Shown here in pieces: positions 16,991 through 25,590 of a stretch of 64,000 nt of DNA. The translations under genes were made by a program, and so were the position numbers. Every line of letters begins with the position of its first letter. Within the stretch, counting starts at the first letter, position 1. Origin of the DNA: Curvibacter sp. CHRR-16 (GTDB lineage: Bacteria; Pseudomonadota; Gammaproteobacteria; Burkholderiales; Burkholderiaceae_C); contig NZ_JAHCSH010000002.1 in the NCBI RefSeq assembly GCF_018474005.1, positions 310,001-374,000 on the forward strand, in the 5' to 3' direction. The notes under the pieces were generated by a model. That model ran no database searches. It saw only the letters and a program-made list of their open reading frames with translations, and was not told the origin of the DNA.

Positions 16991-18565
16991 TCAGAGCGCT
17001 TTGCGCAGCGTTGCGGTGGGGATCTTGAGTCCCTCACGGTATTTGGCCACGGTACGGCGGGCGCAGTCTATGCCCTGCTCTTTGAGCATGTCCGACAGTT
17101 GGCTGTCGCTCAGGGGCTTGCGGGTGTCTTCGTTGGCAATGAATTGCTTGATAAGCGCACGCACCGCCGTGCTGGAGGCGTTGCCGCCCGCGTCAGTGCC
17201 CAGACCGGAGCCAAAGAAGTACTTGAGCTCAAACGTGCCAAAGGGCGTGGCCATGTATTTGGCGGTGGTGACGCGGCTGATGGTGGATTCGTGCAAGCCC
17301 AGCTCGTCGGCAATCTCGCGCAGCACCAGCGGGCGCATGGCCAGCTCGCCATGGGTGAAGAAGCCTTTTTGCCGCTCCACGATGGCATTGGACACGCGCA
17401 AGATGGTGTCAAAGCGCTGCTGGATGTTTTTGATAAACCAGCGCGCCTCTTGCAAGCGCTGCTGCAGCGCGCCGGAGGATTCGCCCCCGCGCTGGCCGCG
17501 CAGGGCGTTGGCGTAGATGTCGTGCACGCGCAGGCGGGGCATCACGTCGGGGTTGAGCAGGACGCGAAAACGCGGCATGCCGCCCACCTTGCCCGCCAGA
17601 GTGACGATGACGTCGGGCACGACGATGTTGCGCTCCACCTGCACAAAACGGCGGCCGGGTTTGGGTTCTAGCCGGGCAATGCGCTGCAGGGCTTCGCGCA
17701 CGTCGGCCTCGCTGCCGCAGCCGGCTTGCACCAGGCGCTTGACGTCGCGGCGGGCCAGCCACTCGGCAGGCTGCTGGCTCACGGCCAAGGCGGTTTGCCA
17801 CAGGGCCACGGCATCGTCATCGCCCTCTTTGTCGGCCAAGGTTTTCTCATGGCGGATTTGCAAGGCCATGCACTCAGCCAGGTTGCGCGCGCCCACGCCC
17901 ACGGGCTCTAGGCTGTGCAGCAAGGACAAGGCGGTGCGGAAGTGGTGCAAGAGCTGCTGGTACTGCTCTTCGGACTCGGGGCGCAACGACTGTGCCAAGT
18001 CCTCGATGGACTCTTCCAAGTAGCCGTCGTCGTTGAGCGACTCGATGAGAAAGCGCAAAGCGGCAGAATCTTCGGCCCCCACTCGCAGGGACAGGGTTTG
18101 CCGGTGCAGGTAGTCCTGCAGGCTTTCGCCACTGCGCGCCAAGGTAACAGCGTCGGCTTCTTCGTCATCGTCGTTGTTGTGGGTGCGGGCTTTGGCTTCT
18201 ACGCCCCACTCGCTGTCATCGGCGGCAAAGTCGTTTGTGCCATCACCTTCCCAACTGGGATCATCGCTCAGGGCAGAGGGCTCCCATTCCGCCTCGCTGC
18301 TGTCCGCCATGTGGTCAGTGCTGTGTTCGGTGGCTACCTCGCTCACATGGTCGCCCAAACTGACGGGGGCATCGGCCTGGCCAAGACCAAAGTCTTCGCG
18401 TTCAGCCCGCTCTTCTGCCAACTCCAAAAAGGGGTTTTCATCGAGCATTTGCTCGACTTCTTGGCTCAGTTCCAGCGTGGAAAGCTGCAGCAAGCGGATG
18501 GATTGCTGTAACTGCGGCGTCAGGGCCAGATGCTGCGAAACGCGCAGCGACAGTCCGGGCTTCAT
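16991..18565 (-). CDS. rpoN: RNA polymerase sigma-54 factor
   Basis: 524 aa, slightly longer than most because of the acidic region II. Region I is [20 protein letters not shown] with the glutamine-rich activator-responsive segment. The C-terminal RpoN box is ARRTVAKYRE. The start overlaps the lptB stop by one base (TAATG). The lptA-lptB-rpoN order is typical of beta- and gammaproteobacteria. Confidence 0.97.
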   Translation of the reverse strand: MKPGLSLRVSQHLALTPQLQQSIRLLQLSTLELSQEVEQMLDENPFLELAEERAEREDFGLGQADAPVSLGDHVSEVATEHSTDHMADSSEAEWEPSALSDDPSWEGDGTNDFAADDSEWGVEAKARTHNNDDDEEADAVTLARSGESLQDYLHRQTLSLRVGAEDSAALRFLIESLNDDGYLEESIEDLAQSLRPESEEQYQQLLHHFRTALSLLHSLEPVGVGARNLAECMALQIRHEKTLADKEGDDDAVALWQTALAVSQQPAEWLARRDVKRLVQAGCGSEADVREALQRIARLEPKPGRRFVQVERNIVVPDVIVTLAGKVGGMPRFRVLLNPDVMPRLRVHDIYANALRGQRGGESSGALQQRLQEARWFIKNIQQRFDTILRVSNAIVERQKGFFTHGELAMRPLVLREIADELGLHESTISRVTTAKYMATPFGTFELKYFFGSGLGTDAGGNASSTAVRALIKQFIANEDTRKPLSDSQLSDMLKEQGIDCARRTVAKYREGLKIPTATLRKAL

Positions 18566-19350
18566 TACATGCGGAAGTGTTCACCCAGATAGACGCGGCG
18601 CACATCTGGGTTGTTGACGATCTCGCCGGGCGTACCTTGGGCCAGCACATGACCATCGCTGATGATGTAGGCCCGGTCACAAATGCCCAAGGTCTCGCGT
18701 ACGTTGTGGTCAGTAATAAGCACCCCGATACCCCGGGCACGCAAGAATTTGATGATGCGCTGGATCTCGATCACGGCAATCGGGTCAATGCCCGCAAACG
18801 GTTCATCGAGCAAGATAAAACGAGGACGCGAAGCCAAAGCCCGGGCAATCTCGACGCGGCGGCGCTCGCCACCGGACAGCGCCACCGAGGGCGAGTCGCG
18901 CAAGTGATCGACACGCAGCTCTTCTAGCAAAGCGGTCAGGCGTTCTTCGACCTCCGCACTGCTGAGCTTTTTTCCATGCTCGTTGTGCTGCAGTTCCAGC
19001 ACGGCGCGCACGTTGTCCGCCACGTTGAGCTTGCGAAAGATGGATGCTTCTTGGGGTAAATAGCCCAAGCCCAAGCGTGCCCGGTGGTGGATGGGCATGT
19101 GGTCCACGCGCTGGTCATCAATGGTGATTTGGCCCGCGCTGGCGCGCAGCAGGCCCACAATCATGTAGAACGAAGTGGTCTTACCCGCGCCGTTGGGGCC
19201 GAGCAAGCCCACCACTTCGCCAGTGGCAACTTCCATCGACACGTCTTTGACCACAGGCCTGCGTCCATACGACTTTTGCAGGTTCAATGCCCGGAGCTGA
19301 CCATGCGGAGCCTTCTCTGAGGCCAACAAAATATGAGCGGCCGCGTTCAC
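18565..19350 (-). CDS. lptB: LPS export ABC transporter ATPase LptB
   Basis: 261 aa cytoplasmic ATPase powering LPS extraction by LptB2FGC. Walker A is [16 protein letters not shown], the Q-loop is in [12 protein letters not shown], the signature is [18 protein letters not shown], Walker B is [14 protein letters not shown] and the H-loop is in [11 protein letters not shown]. Starts inside the end of lptA (ATGA overlap, 19347-19350), so translation is coupled. Confidence 0.97.
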   Translation of the reverse strand: MNAAAHILLASEKAPHGQLRALNLQKSYGRRPVVKDVSMEVATGEVVGLLGPNGAGKTTSFYMIVGLLRASAGQITIDDQRVDHMPIHHRARLGLGYLPQEASIFRKLNVADNVRAVLELQHNEHGKKLSSAEVEERLTALLEELRVDHLRDSPSVALSGGERRRVEIARALASRPRFILLDEPFAGIDPIAVIEIQRIIKFLRARGIGVLITDHNVRETLGICDRAYIISDGHVLAQGTPGEIVNNPDVRRVYLGEHFRM

Positions 19351-19943
19351 TGATTGGACTTTTCGATTTGGTTGCTGGGTTTGAGCGGCACCGCTTCGGT
19401 GCTGGTCGAGCTGGGCTTGGGAGTGAACATGGCGCGCACACGACCACCAGTACCAGCCGCCGTCTTGGGTGCACCATCCACACTGAAACGATCCGACAGG
19501 TTCTCGTACAGAACCGAGTCCCCGGTTACTTCATCGGCCAAGGTGCTGCCACGCAAGCGACGTAATTGGGCTTGTTTCAGAAAACGAACTGTGTCGGCAC
19601 GACCATCGTATTGGATGGTTTCACCGGTGCCTTCAATGAACTCATCCACACCATCACGCTTTTGACGGAAATAAGCGGGCGTTTGCGAATTACCCACTAC
19701 GGTGGCGTATTGGTAGCCATCGGGATCTTGGCGAACCTCCACCGTAGCGCCGCGAATGACGATGCTCCCTTTGGTCAGCACTACATTGCCAGTGAGCACA
19801 CTGACTTGGCGCACGTCGTCATAGCGCAAGGCATCCGCTTCTAGCTGTATCGGCTTATTGCGATCTGCCCGCTCTGCAGCGGCTGGTGCCACCAGACTTC
19901 CAACCAAAGCGGCGCACCACAGTAACGAGGAGATTTTTTTCAT
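19347..19943 (-). CDS. lptA: LPS transport periplasmic protein LptA
   Basis: 198 aa from [20 protein letters not shown], which is a cleavable Sec signal ending APAAAE; an upstream in-frame extension is rejected because it lacks this. The mature part shows the OstA/LptA beta-jellyroll pattern ([48 protein letters not shown]). LptA bridges LPS across the periplasm. The Ser/Pro-rich C-terminus is variable. The usual upstream partner lptC is not here; dsbA lies upstream instead. Confidence 0.92.
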   Translation of the reverse strand: MKKISSLLWCAALVGSLVAPAAAERADRNKPIQLEADALRYDDVRQVSVLTGNVVLTKGSIVIRGATVEVRQDPDGYQYATVVGNSQTPAYFRQKRDGVDEFIEGTGETIQYDGRADTVRFLKQAQLRRLRGSTLADEVTGDSVLYENLSDRFSVDGAPKTAAGTGGRVRAMFTPKPSSTSTEAVPLKPSNQIEKSNQ

Positions 19944-20044
19944 AAAGGCACGAAACTTGCTGTTAAAGCGTTTCGGGCCATTGTACGGGGAGAGTGGGCC
20001 ATCGTGCGTGCGATGACCCATCGTATCGATATTGAAAAGATTTT

Positions 20045-20692
20045 TTACACTGGTTTAGCGCGAACCTGATCGACCAATTGCTGGACGATTTGCAGAGCAC
20101 GCCCCATACCCCCCGCCATACCAGCATCAGTCAAGAAGCGACCAGCCACGCCCAAGGAAGGCACACCTTCGATCTTGTAGGCATTTTGCAACTGCGTTGC
20201 TTTGCCCGCTTTGGTGGCAGTAGCAAAGGAGTTGTAGGCTGCAGTAAAGGCATTTTTATCAATGCCCTGCTTGGCAACCCAATTGATGATGGCATCAGGC
20301 TTGGTCAAATCTTGACGCTCGACATGGATGGCGGCGAACACCTTAGCCTGCATTTTTTCGACCAAACCCATGGTCTCCAACGCGTAGAAAAAGCGCTGTT
20401 GTGGAACAAAGTCGTCACGGAACGCCACGGGTACTCGGCGGAAATGCACGTCTTTGGGCAGCTTGGGAATCCAAGCTTGCAAAGTGGGTTCAAACGCATT
20501 GCAGTGCGGGCAATTGAACCAAAAGAACTCCACCACTTCGATCTTGCCAGCCGGTGCCTCCACCGGGGCACGGGGATCAATCACTTGGTAGTCAGTGCCT
20601 GCCACTGGTTTGGCACCTTGGGCCCAAACAGTGCTACCAGCCGTAGTGGCCAAACCTGCACCGGCCAATTGTGCGAATTCTCTGCGTTTCAT
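20045..20692 (-). CDS. dsbA: Thiol:disulfide interchange protein DsbA
   Basis: 215 aa periplasmic oxidase that introduces disulfide bonds. The active site is FNCPHCNAFEP (CPHC). The cis-Pro region lies in EGVPSLGVAGRF. The signal MKRREFAQLAGAGLATTAGS has an RRxF pair close to a Tat motif, followed by a cleavage region VWAQG. Arranged argS - SPOR protein - dsbA on the minus strand, the usual Comamonadaceae cluster. Confidence 0.93.
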   Translation of the reverse strand: MKRREFAQLAGAGLATTAGSTVWAQGAKPVAGTDYQVIDPRAPVEAPAGKIEVVEFFWFNCPHCNAFEPTLQAWIPKLPKDVHFRRVPVAFRDDFVPQQRFFYALETMGLVEKMQAKVFAAIHVERQDLTKPDAIINWVAKQGIDKNAFTAAYNSFATATKAGKATQLQNAYKIEGVPSLGVAGRFLTDAGMAGGMGRALQIVQQLVDQVRAKPV

Positions 20693-20744
20693 GCTTTACT
20701 CCTTTGTAGACTGGGATGCTTGGTAATCCAAGAAAGTTCCGAAA

Positions 20745-21380
20745 CTAGGGGGTTACTCGAACCACCGCTGCATCCAGACCGTTTTTTTCCAGTTTGTCGC
20801 GGTTGGCTTCGGCGTCTTCTTTCTTGTCGAAAGGCCCCACCCGCACACGGTACACCGTCCGCCCGTTTTGTTCGCGCTGCGACACCTTGGTATCAATGCC
20901 ACTGATTTGCAATTTAGCGCGCTGTCCTTCGGCCTCATCGGCGTTGAAGTAAGCGCCCACTTGCACCCAGAACACTACACCGCCAATGGCGCCTTTGGCC
21001 TTGGCCAAATCTGCAATGGGGTCAGCCGATGCAGGTTGCTTGGCATCAGCAGGCGTGCTTTTAGGGTCAGGGGCTTTGGCTTCCGCTGGCTTGGCATCCG
21101 CACCCTTAGTTGGCTCAGCCTTGGTGGCTTTACTGCCGGGAACCGTGATAGTGGGTGGCACCGGAGCCGGGTTTTTGCCGTACAGGGGCGCATTGGGATC
21201 CCAGTTCTTATTTTTTTCGGCTTCTGCCGCATCTTGTTCGGCAGAGCGCGTTTGGGTTTTGTTCACAAACGGCACGGGTACCTTGGTGATGTAAATCGCC
21301 ACCACCAAGGCGATAGCCAAGCCCACCAGCAAGCCGGCTATAAAACCGACTACGGTTCCACCACGTTGTTTTGTCAGCAT
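20745..21380 (-). CDS. SPOR-domain cell-division-associated membrane protein
   Basis: 211 aa. One N-terminal TM helix (about residues 10-30, VVGFIAGLLVGLAIALVVAI), a Pro/Ala/Lys-rich linker (residues 60-120, PTKGADAKPAEAKAPDPKS), and a C-terminal SPOR domain (VVFWVQVGAYFNADEAEGQR, TVYRVRVGPFDKKEDAEAN). SPOR domains bind denuded peptidoglycan at the septum, so a FtsN-like or DedD-like periplasmic role is likely. 18 bp downstream of argS. Confidence 0.88.
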   Translation of the reverse strand: MLTKQRGGTVVGFIAGLLVGLAIALVVAIYITKVPVPFVNKTQTRSAEQDAAEAEKNKNWDPNAPLYGKNPAPVPPTITVPGSKATKAEPTKGADAKPAEAKAPDPKSTPADAKQPASADPIADLAKAKGAIGGVVFWVQVGAYFNADEAEGQRAKLQISGIDTKVSQREQNGRTVYRVRVGPFDKKEDAEANRDKLEKNGLDAAVVRVTP

Positions 21381-21398
21381 AAATCTGCCTTTGCAGGG

Positions 21399-23123
21399 TT
21401 ACATTTTTTCTGGCGCATCCACACCCAACACAGCCAAGCCATTGCGCAGCACTTGCGCGGTAGCTGCCACCAAGGCCAAGCGGGCCAGTTTGGTGGGCTC
21501 GTCGTCCACCAGAATGCGCTCGGCATCGTAATAGCTGTGGTAGCTCGCAGCCAGCTCGCGCAGGAAGAAAGTCACGTCGTGTGGTGCTTCTCCATCACAT
21601 GCAGCCGTCAACATGGCGGGGTATTTGGCCAATTGCAACATCAGCGCCTGTGCCTGTGGACCCTGCAAGGGCGACAAGTCGGTTGTCTGCAAGTTGGCCA
21701 CACTGGCACTTTGCCCTGCCGCCTGCGCCGCCTCTTGCCACGCACGCAACACCGAGCAGATGCGGGCATGCGCGTACTGCACGTAGTACACAGGGTTGTC
21801 ATTGTTCTGGGCCACGGCCAAGTCGACATCAAAGGTGTATTCGGTATCGGGTTTGCGGCTGAGCAAGAAGAAGCGCACTGCGTCCTTGCTGGTCCACTCA
21901 ATCAGATCACGCAGCGTGACGTAACTACCGGCGCGCTTGCTGATTTTGACCTCTTCACCCCCGCGCACCACGCGCACCATGGTGTGCAGCACGTAGTCGG
22001 GATAGCCCAGGGGAATACCCACATCAGCCGCCTGCAGGCCAGCGCGCACGCGAGCGATGGTGCCGTGGTGGTCGGTACCCTGGATGTTGACGACTTTGGC
22101 AAAACCGCGCTCCCACTTGGCAATGTGGTAGGCCACATCGGGCACGAAGTAGGTGTATGTGCCGTCTTTCTTGCGCATCACGCGGTCTTTGTCGTCACCG
22201 TAGTCGGTGGACTTAAGCCACAGCGCGCCGTCTTGCTCGTAGGTCTTGCCGTTGGCGACCAGTTTGTTCACTGTGGCATCCACACGGCCACTGCTGTATA
22301 GACTGGATTCGAGGTAGTACTGGTCAAAGTGCAGGTTAAAGGCCTGCAAGTCCTTGTCCTGCTCGTTGCGCAAGTAGGCCACGGCGAACTGGCGGATGTT
22401 GTCGTAATCCTCTACATCCCCATTGGCGGTGAACTCACGGTCATCGGCCTTGACAGTAGCCTTGGCTTTAAAGGCTTCGGCAATGTCGGCGATGTAGTCA
22501 CCGTTGTAGAAGTTCTTGGCCAGTGGGTTGTCACTGTCGGTGGGCCAGCAGTCGTCACCGGGCTTGAAACCCTTGGCGCGCAGCTGGGTGCTCTTGGTCA
22601 AAGTGTCGATCTGCACGCCCGCATCGTTGTAATAAAACTCGCGGTGCACATTCCACCCTTGGGTGGCAAACAGGTTGCTGATGGCATCGCCCAGCGCAGC
22701 CTGGCGACCATGGCCCACGTGCAAGGGCCCCGTGGGGTTAGCCGACACAAACTCCACCAGCACGCGCTGGCCGTTGGACTCTTGGTAGCCAAAGCGATCG
22801 GCCTGTTGCAGCACTTCCCGCACGACCTGCTGCTTGGCAGCAGGTTTGAGTCGGATATTGATAAACCCTGGCCCGGCGATTTCCAGTGCCTCTACCCACT
22901 GCTGATAGGGCGTGGTCGCTTGCAGGGCATCAATCAAATCTTGTGCCACTTGGCGGGGGTTGAGTTTGAGTGGCTTGGCCAACTGCATCGCAGCCGTGCA
23001 GGCGAAGTCACCGTGAGCGGCCACTTTAGGGGTTTCAAACGCAGCTTTGGCACCGGCACCGGGGCTCAGGCGCTCCAAAGCATCGGCCAAGATGGCCAAC
23101 AATTCATTTTTGACAGAAAGCAT
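21399..23123 (-). CDS. argS: Arginyl-tRNA synthetase
   Basis: 574 aa class I synthetase that charges tRNA(Arg). Start chosen at [19 protein letters not shown]; the frame is open seven codons further upstream without better support. The HIGH motif appears as [19 protein letters not shown], the KMSKS-like loop as [15 protein letters not shown], and the C-terminal DALR anticodon-binding domain ends in [16 protein letters not shown]. First gene of the argS-SPOR-dsbA unit. Confidence 0.96.
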   Translation of the reverse strand: MLSVKNELLAILADALERLSPGAGAKAAFETPKVAAHGDFACTAAMQLAKPLKLNPRQVAQDLIDALQATTPYQQWVEALEIAGPGFINIRLKPAAKQQVVREVLQQADRFGYQESNGQRVLVEFVSANPTGPLHVGHGRQAALGDAISNLFATQGWNVHREFYYNDAGVQIDTLTKSTQLRAKGFKPGDDCWPTDSDNPLAKNFYNGDYIADIAEAFKAKATVKADDREFTANGDVEDYDNIRQFAVAYLRNEQDKDLQAFNLHFDQYYLESSLYSSGRVDATVNKLVANGKTYEQDGALWLKSTDYGDDKDRVMRKKDGTYTYFVPDVAYHIAKWERGFAKVVNIQGTDHHGTIARVRAGLQAADVGIPLGYPDYVLHTMVRVVRGGEEVKISKRAGSYVTLRDLIEWTSKDAVRFFLLSRKPDTEYTFDVDLAVAQNNDNPVYYVQYAHARICSVLRAWQEAAQAAGQSASVANLQTTDLSPLQGPQAQALMLQLAKYPAMLTAACDGEAPHDVTFFLRELAASYHSYYDAERILVDDEPTKLARLALVAATAQVLRNGLAVLGVDAPEKM

Positions 23124-23247
23124 GGCCGCGATTCTACGGGTCAACCCAAAACCGCCTGCGCCGTTGTATGCTGGTGTGCGGCTAGGCAGCTAGCGCTCTT
23201 GCTTGCTAGCCCACAACCTTCTTAACCATCTTGATGAGGAGTTCGCA

Positions 23248-23544
23248 ATGAAAGTATGGATGACCACTCTGGTACTGGCCTGCACCTTGGCAGCAGGCCA
23301 TAGCTACGCTGGCGCACAACAAGAGAAGATGAAAACCTGCAACGCCGATGCCAAAACCAAAGACCTCAAAGGCGATGAGCGCAAAAAGTTCATGAGTGAG
23401 TGCTTGAGCGCCAAAACCGAAGAACCCGCCAAGCCCGTCAAGCAACAAGACAAAATGAAAACCTGCAACGCCGATGCCAAAACCAAAGACCTCAAAGGCG
23501 ATGAGCGTAAAAAGTTCATGAGTGAGTGCTTGAGCGCCAAATAA
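23248..23544 (+). CDS. psiF: PsiF-family exported protein with two near-identical repeats
   Basis: 98 aa. Signal peptide MKVWMTTLVLACTLAAGHSYAG, then two copies of the PsiF repeat (KMKTCNADAKTKDLKGDERK then KFMSECLSAK) joined by TEEPAKPVKQQD. Usual single-repeat PsiF homologues carry this motif with paired Cys, and E. coli psiF is phosphate-starvation induced. GAGGAG lies before the ATG. Periplasmic; function not established. The two repeats differ at only about two bases, so the duplication is recent or kept identical by conversion. Confidence 0.85.
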   Translation: MKVWMTTLVLACTLAAGHSYAGAQQEKMKTCNADAKTKDLKGDERKKFMSECLSAKTEEPAKPVKQQDKMKTCNADAKTKDLKGDERKKFMSECLSAK

Positions 23545-23565
23545 GCAGCGCCCACTCCAATCTCT

Positions 23566-23601
23566 GGCGCAGTTTGTTGCATGAATTGCCCAAACTGCGC
23601 C
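23566..23601. terminator. Inverted repeat between convergent psiF and tetR genes
   Basis: 11-bp perfect arms GGCGCAGTTTG / CAAACTGCGCC with a 14-nt spacer, between the psiF stop and the tetR stop. There is no T tract on either side, so termination is only suggested by position. Confidence 0.35.
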
Positions 23602-23619
23602 CAAGCGATGGGACGCAGT

Positions 23620-24234
23620 CTACTGAGCGATCCCAGACAAAAACATGTCAACGGTCGCCATACCATCGCCTTCAATATCGAATACAGACGGGTCAAGCAA
23701 CCAGTTGCGCAAAAGGCCTGCCATCAAAGCATCCAACCCAACCACCGCTGCCCGCACACTCACCTGCGGGCGCAATTGCCCTTGCTCCTGCGCCAAGTCG
23801 AGCAAGAACTGCATCTCTTGCATAAAACGCACCCTATCGCGCTGGTACTGCAGATAAATCCCTTGCATTTCGTCCACGTACTCCAGCTTGAACGAAACAA
23901 TGGCAAAGACGCGTCGTCCTCGCTCATTTTGGGCCACCAAACTCAAGCCCATACGCAAATTAGTCCGCAGCCGCTCAAGTGGTTGCACAGCACTGTTGGT
24001 ACTGTGTGCATCCCAAGATGCAAAGAACGGCTTGGTAACCCGATCCACCATGGCCTGAAACAAATCACTTTTATTCTTAAAGTGCCAGTAAATAGCGCCC
24101 CGTGTAACACCCGCTGATTGGGCAATTGCCTGCAATGATGTGCGCGACACGCCGTGCGCCAAAAACACGGTCTCCGCAGTGTCCAAAATCAGTTCTCGCG
24201 TAGCCTGCGCTTCTTCCTTGGTTTTCCGTGCCAT
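23620..24234 (-). CDS. TetR/AcrR-family repressor of the adjacent RND pump
   Basis: 204 aa. The N-terminal HTH (ILDTAETVFLAHGVSRTSLQ, VTRGAIYWHFKNKSDLFQAM) is the AcrR/TtgR/MtrR subtype. The C-terminal ligand domain is helical. Divergently transcribed from the efflux operon with the palindrome at 24280-24299 between them, which closely resembles the E. coli AcrR operator. Expected to repress both itself and the pump until a drug or solvent binds. Confidence 0.9.
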   Translation of the reverse strand: MARKTKEEAQATRELILDTAETVFLAHGVSRTSLQAIAQSAGVTRGAIYWHFKNKSDLFQAMVDRVTKPFFASWDAHSTNSAVQPLERLRTNLRMGLSLVAQNERGRRVFAIVSFKLEYVDEMQGIYLQYQRDRVRFMQEMQFLLDLAQEQGQLRPQVSVRAAVVGLDALMAGLLRNWLLDPSVFDIEGDGMATVDMFLSGIAQ

Positions 24235-24279
24235 GTTTCTCCCTTAGTGGCCGAAAGGGTTATTTAACAATTGCTCAAG

Positions 24280-24299
24280 CATACATTCAAGCATGTATG
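24280..24299. promoter_or_regulatory. AcrR-type operator in the tetR / efflux intergenic region
   Basis: CATACAT-TCAAGC-ATGTATG: 7-bp inverted arms spaced by 6. The arms match the known AcrR box (TACATACATT...AATGTATGTA) of E. coli almost exactly. It sits about 45 bp from the repressor start and about 60 bp from the MFP start. Confidence 0.7.
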
Positions 24300-24357
24300 T
24301 AAACTGTTTGCCATTTTCCACCTTTATGGTTGCGTCGCCTCCCCTTTAAGGACATAT

Positions 24358-25569
24358 ATGCCTACGTCACATCAAATACTGCACCCACGACACCTTGCAC
24401 TGCTGAGCATCCCCGCCGTTTTGGCTTTAGCTGCCTGTGGCGCAAAAACCGATGCACCAGGAGGTGCCATGGGGGGCATGCCCCCAGCAGAAGTAGGCGT
24501 AATCACCGTTGCTCCGCAATCGGTGGCATTGCAAACCGAACTACCGGGTCGCGTTAGCGCCCTGCGGGTTGCGCAAGTACGCGCCCGTGCCAATGGAGTG
24601 GTGCTCAAGCGCTTGTTCCGCGAAGGCAGCGAAGTGCAAGCTGGCCAATTGCTCTACCAAATCGACGATGCACCCTACCGCGCCGCACTGGAAAGTGCCC
24701 AAGCCACCTTGGCTAAAAGCTCGGCCACTTTGGCCCAAGCCAATGCCCAGCTAGAGCGCAACAAAGCCTTGGTAGAAGCCAATGCAATTAGCAAACAAGA
24801 CTTCACCACGCTGCAAACGACGCAGCGCCAAGCCGAGGCCGATGTTGCGGCCGCCAAAGCCGCTATAGAAACCGCACGCATCAACCTTGCATACGCCAGC
24901 GTCACAGCGCCCATCTCTGGCCGTATAGGTCAATCCCAAGTGACTGAAGGCGCACTGGTCAGCGCCTCTGAGGCTACCCAACTGGCCACTATCCAACAGA
25001 TCTCTTCGGTTTACGTCAATTTCACCCAAAGCAGCACCGAAGTGCTGCGCTTGCGCAAAGCGATTGCCTCCAAGCAGCTACGTGCTGCCAGTGATGGTTC
25101 GGTGGCTGTACGCATAGTGCTAGAAGACGGCACGGAGCTTCCCAAACCCGGCAAACTGTTGTTCAGCGACCTGAGCGTCGATGCCACCAGCGGCCAAATC
25201 ACCCTGCGTGCCGAAGTGCCCAATAGCGATGGTTTGCTGTTGCCAGGTCAATACGTGAGAGTGCGCTTGTCGCAAGCGGAATTGCCATCGGGCATCTTGC
25301 TGCCCCAGCAAGCGGTGACCCGCAGCAACCAAGGTGACACGGTTATGGTGATAGGCGAAGGCGGTAAACCCGGACCTCGCCCCGTGAAAGTGGGTAACTC
25401 GCAAGACGGCCAATGGGTCATCTTGGATGGCCTCAAAACGGGCGACCAAGTGATCGTCGATGGTTTCCAAAAAATGATGGTGCCCGGCGCCCCCGTGAAA
25501 CCCGTTCCATGGACAGGTAGCGCACCCGCTAACGCCGCTCCAGCCACTGGCGCACCTGCCAGCAAATAA
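24358..25569 (+). CDS. RND efflux periplasmic adaptor (AcrA/MexA type lipoprotein)
   Basis: 403 aa from MPTSHQILHPRHLALLSIPA, giving a lipobox VLALAACG with the lipidated Cys; the frame runs further upstream into the operator region and that extension is rejected. Typical adaptor parts are the lipoyl half-motifs (ELPGRVSALRVAQVRARANG, INLAYASVTAPISGRIGQS), a central coiled-coil hairpin (about residues 110-170), a beta barrel, and a membrane-proximal domain. C-terminal tail is Ala/Pro-rich. First gene of a three-gene tripartite pump. Confidence 0.93.
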   Translation: MPTSHQILHPRHLALLSIPAVLALAACGAKTDAPGGAMGGMPPAEVGVITVAPQSVALQTELPGRVSALRVAQVRARANGVVLKRLFREGSEVQAGQLLYQIDDAPYRAALESAQATLAKSSATLAQANAQLERNKALVEANAISKQDFTTLQTTQRQAEADVAAAKAAIETARINLAYASVTAPISGRIGQSQVTEGALVSASEATQLATIQQISSVYVNFTQSSTEVLRLRKAIASKQLRAASDGSVAVRIVLEDGTELPKPGKLLFSDLSVDATSGQITLRAEVPNSDGLLLPGQYVRVRLSQAELPSGILLPQQAVTRSNQGDTVMVIGEGGKPGPRPVKVGNSQDGQWVILDGLKTGDQVIVDGFQKMMVPGAPVKPVPWTGSAPANAAPATGAPASK

Positions 25570-25590
25570 GCACACACAAGGCGCAGACCT

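Noticed and set aside
20868..22301. Long plus-strand frame opposite argS and the SPOR gene
   Set aside because: No recognisable domains; it is antisense to two well-supported genes.
24271..24357. N-terminal extension of the efflux adaptor
   Set aside because: It would translate through the AcrR-type operator and promoter and hide the lipoprotein signal that starts at 24358.
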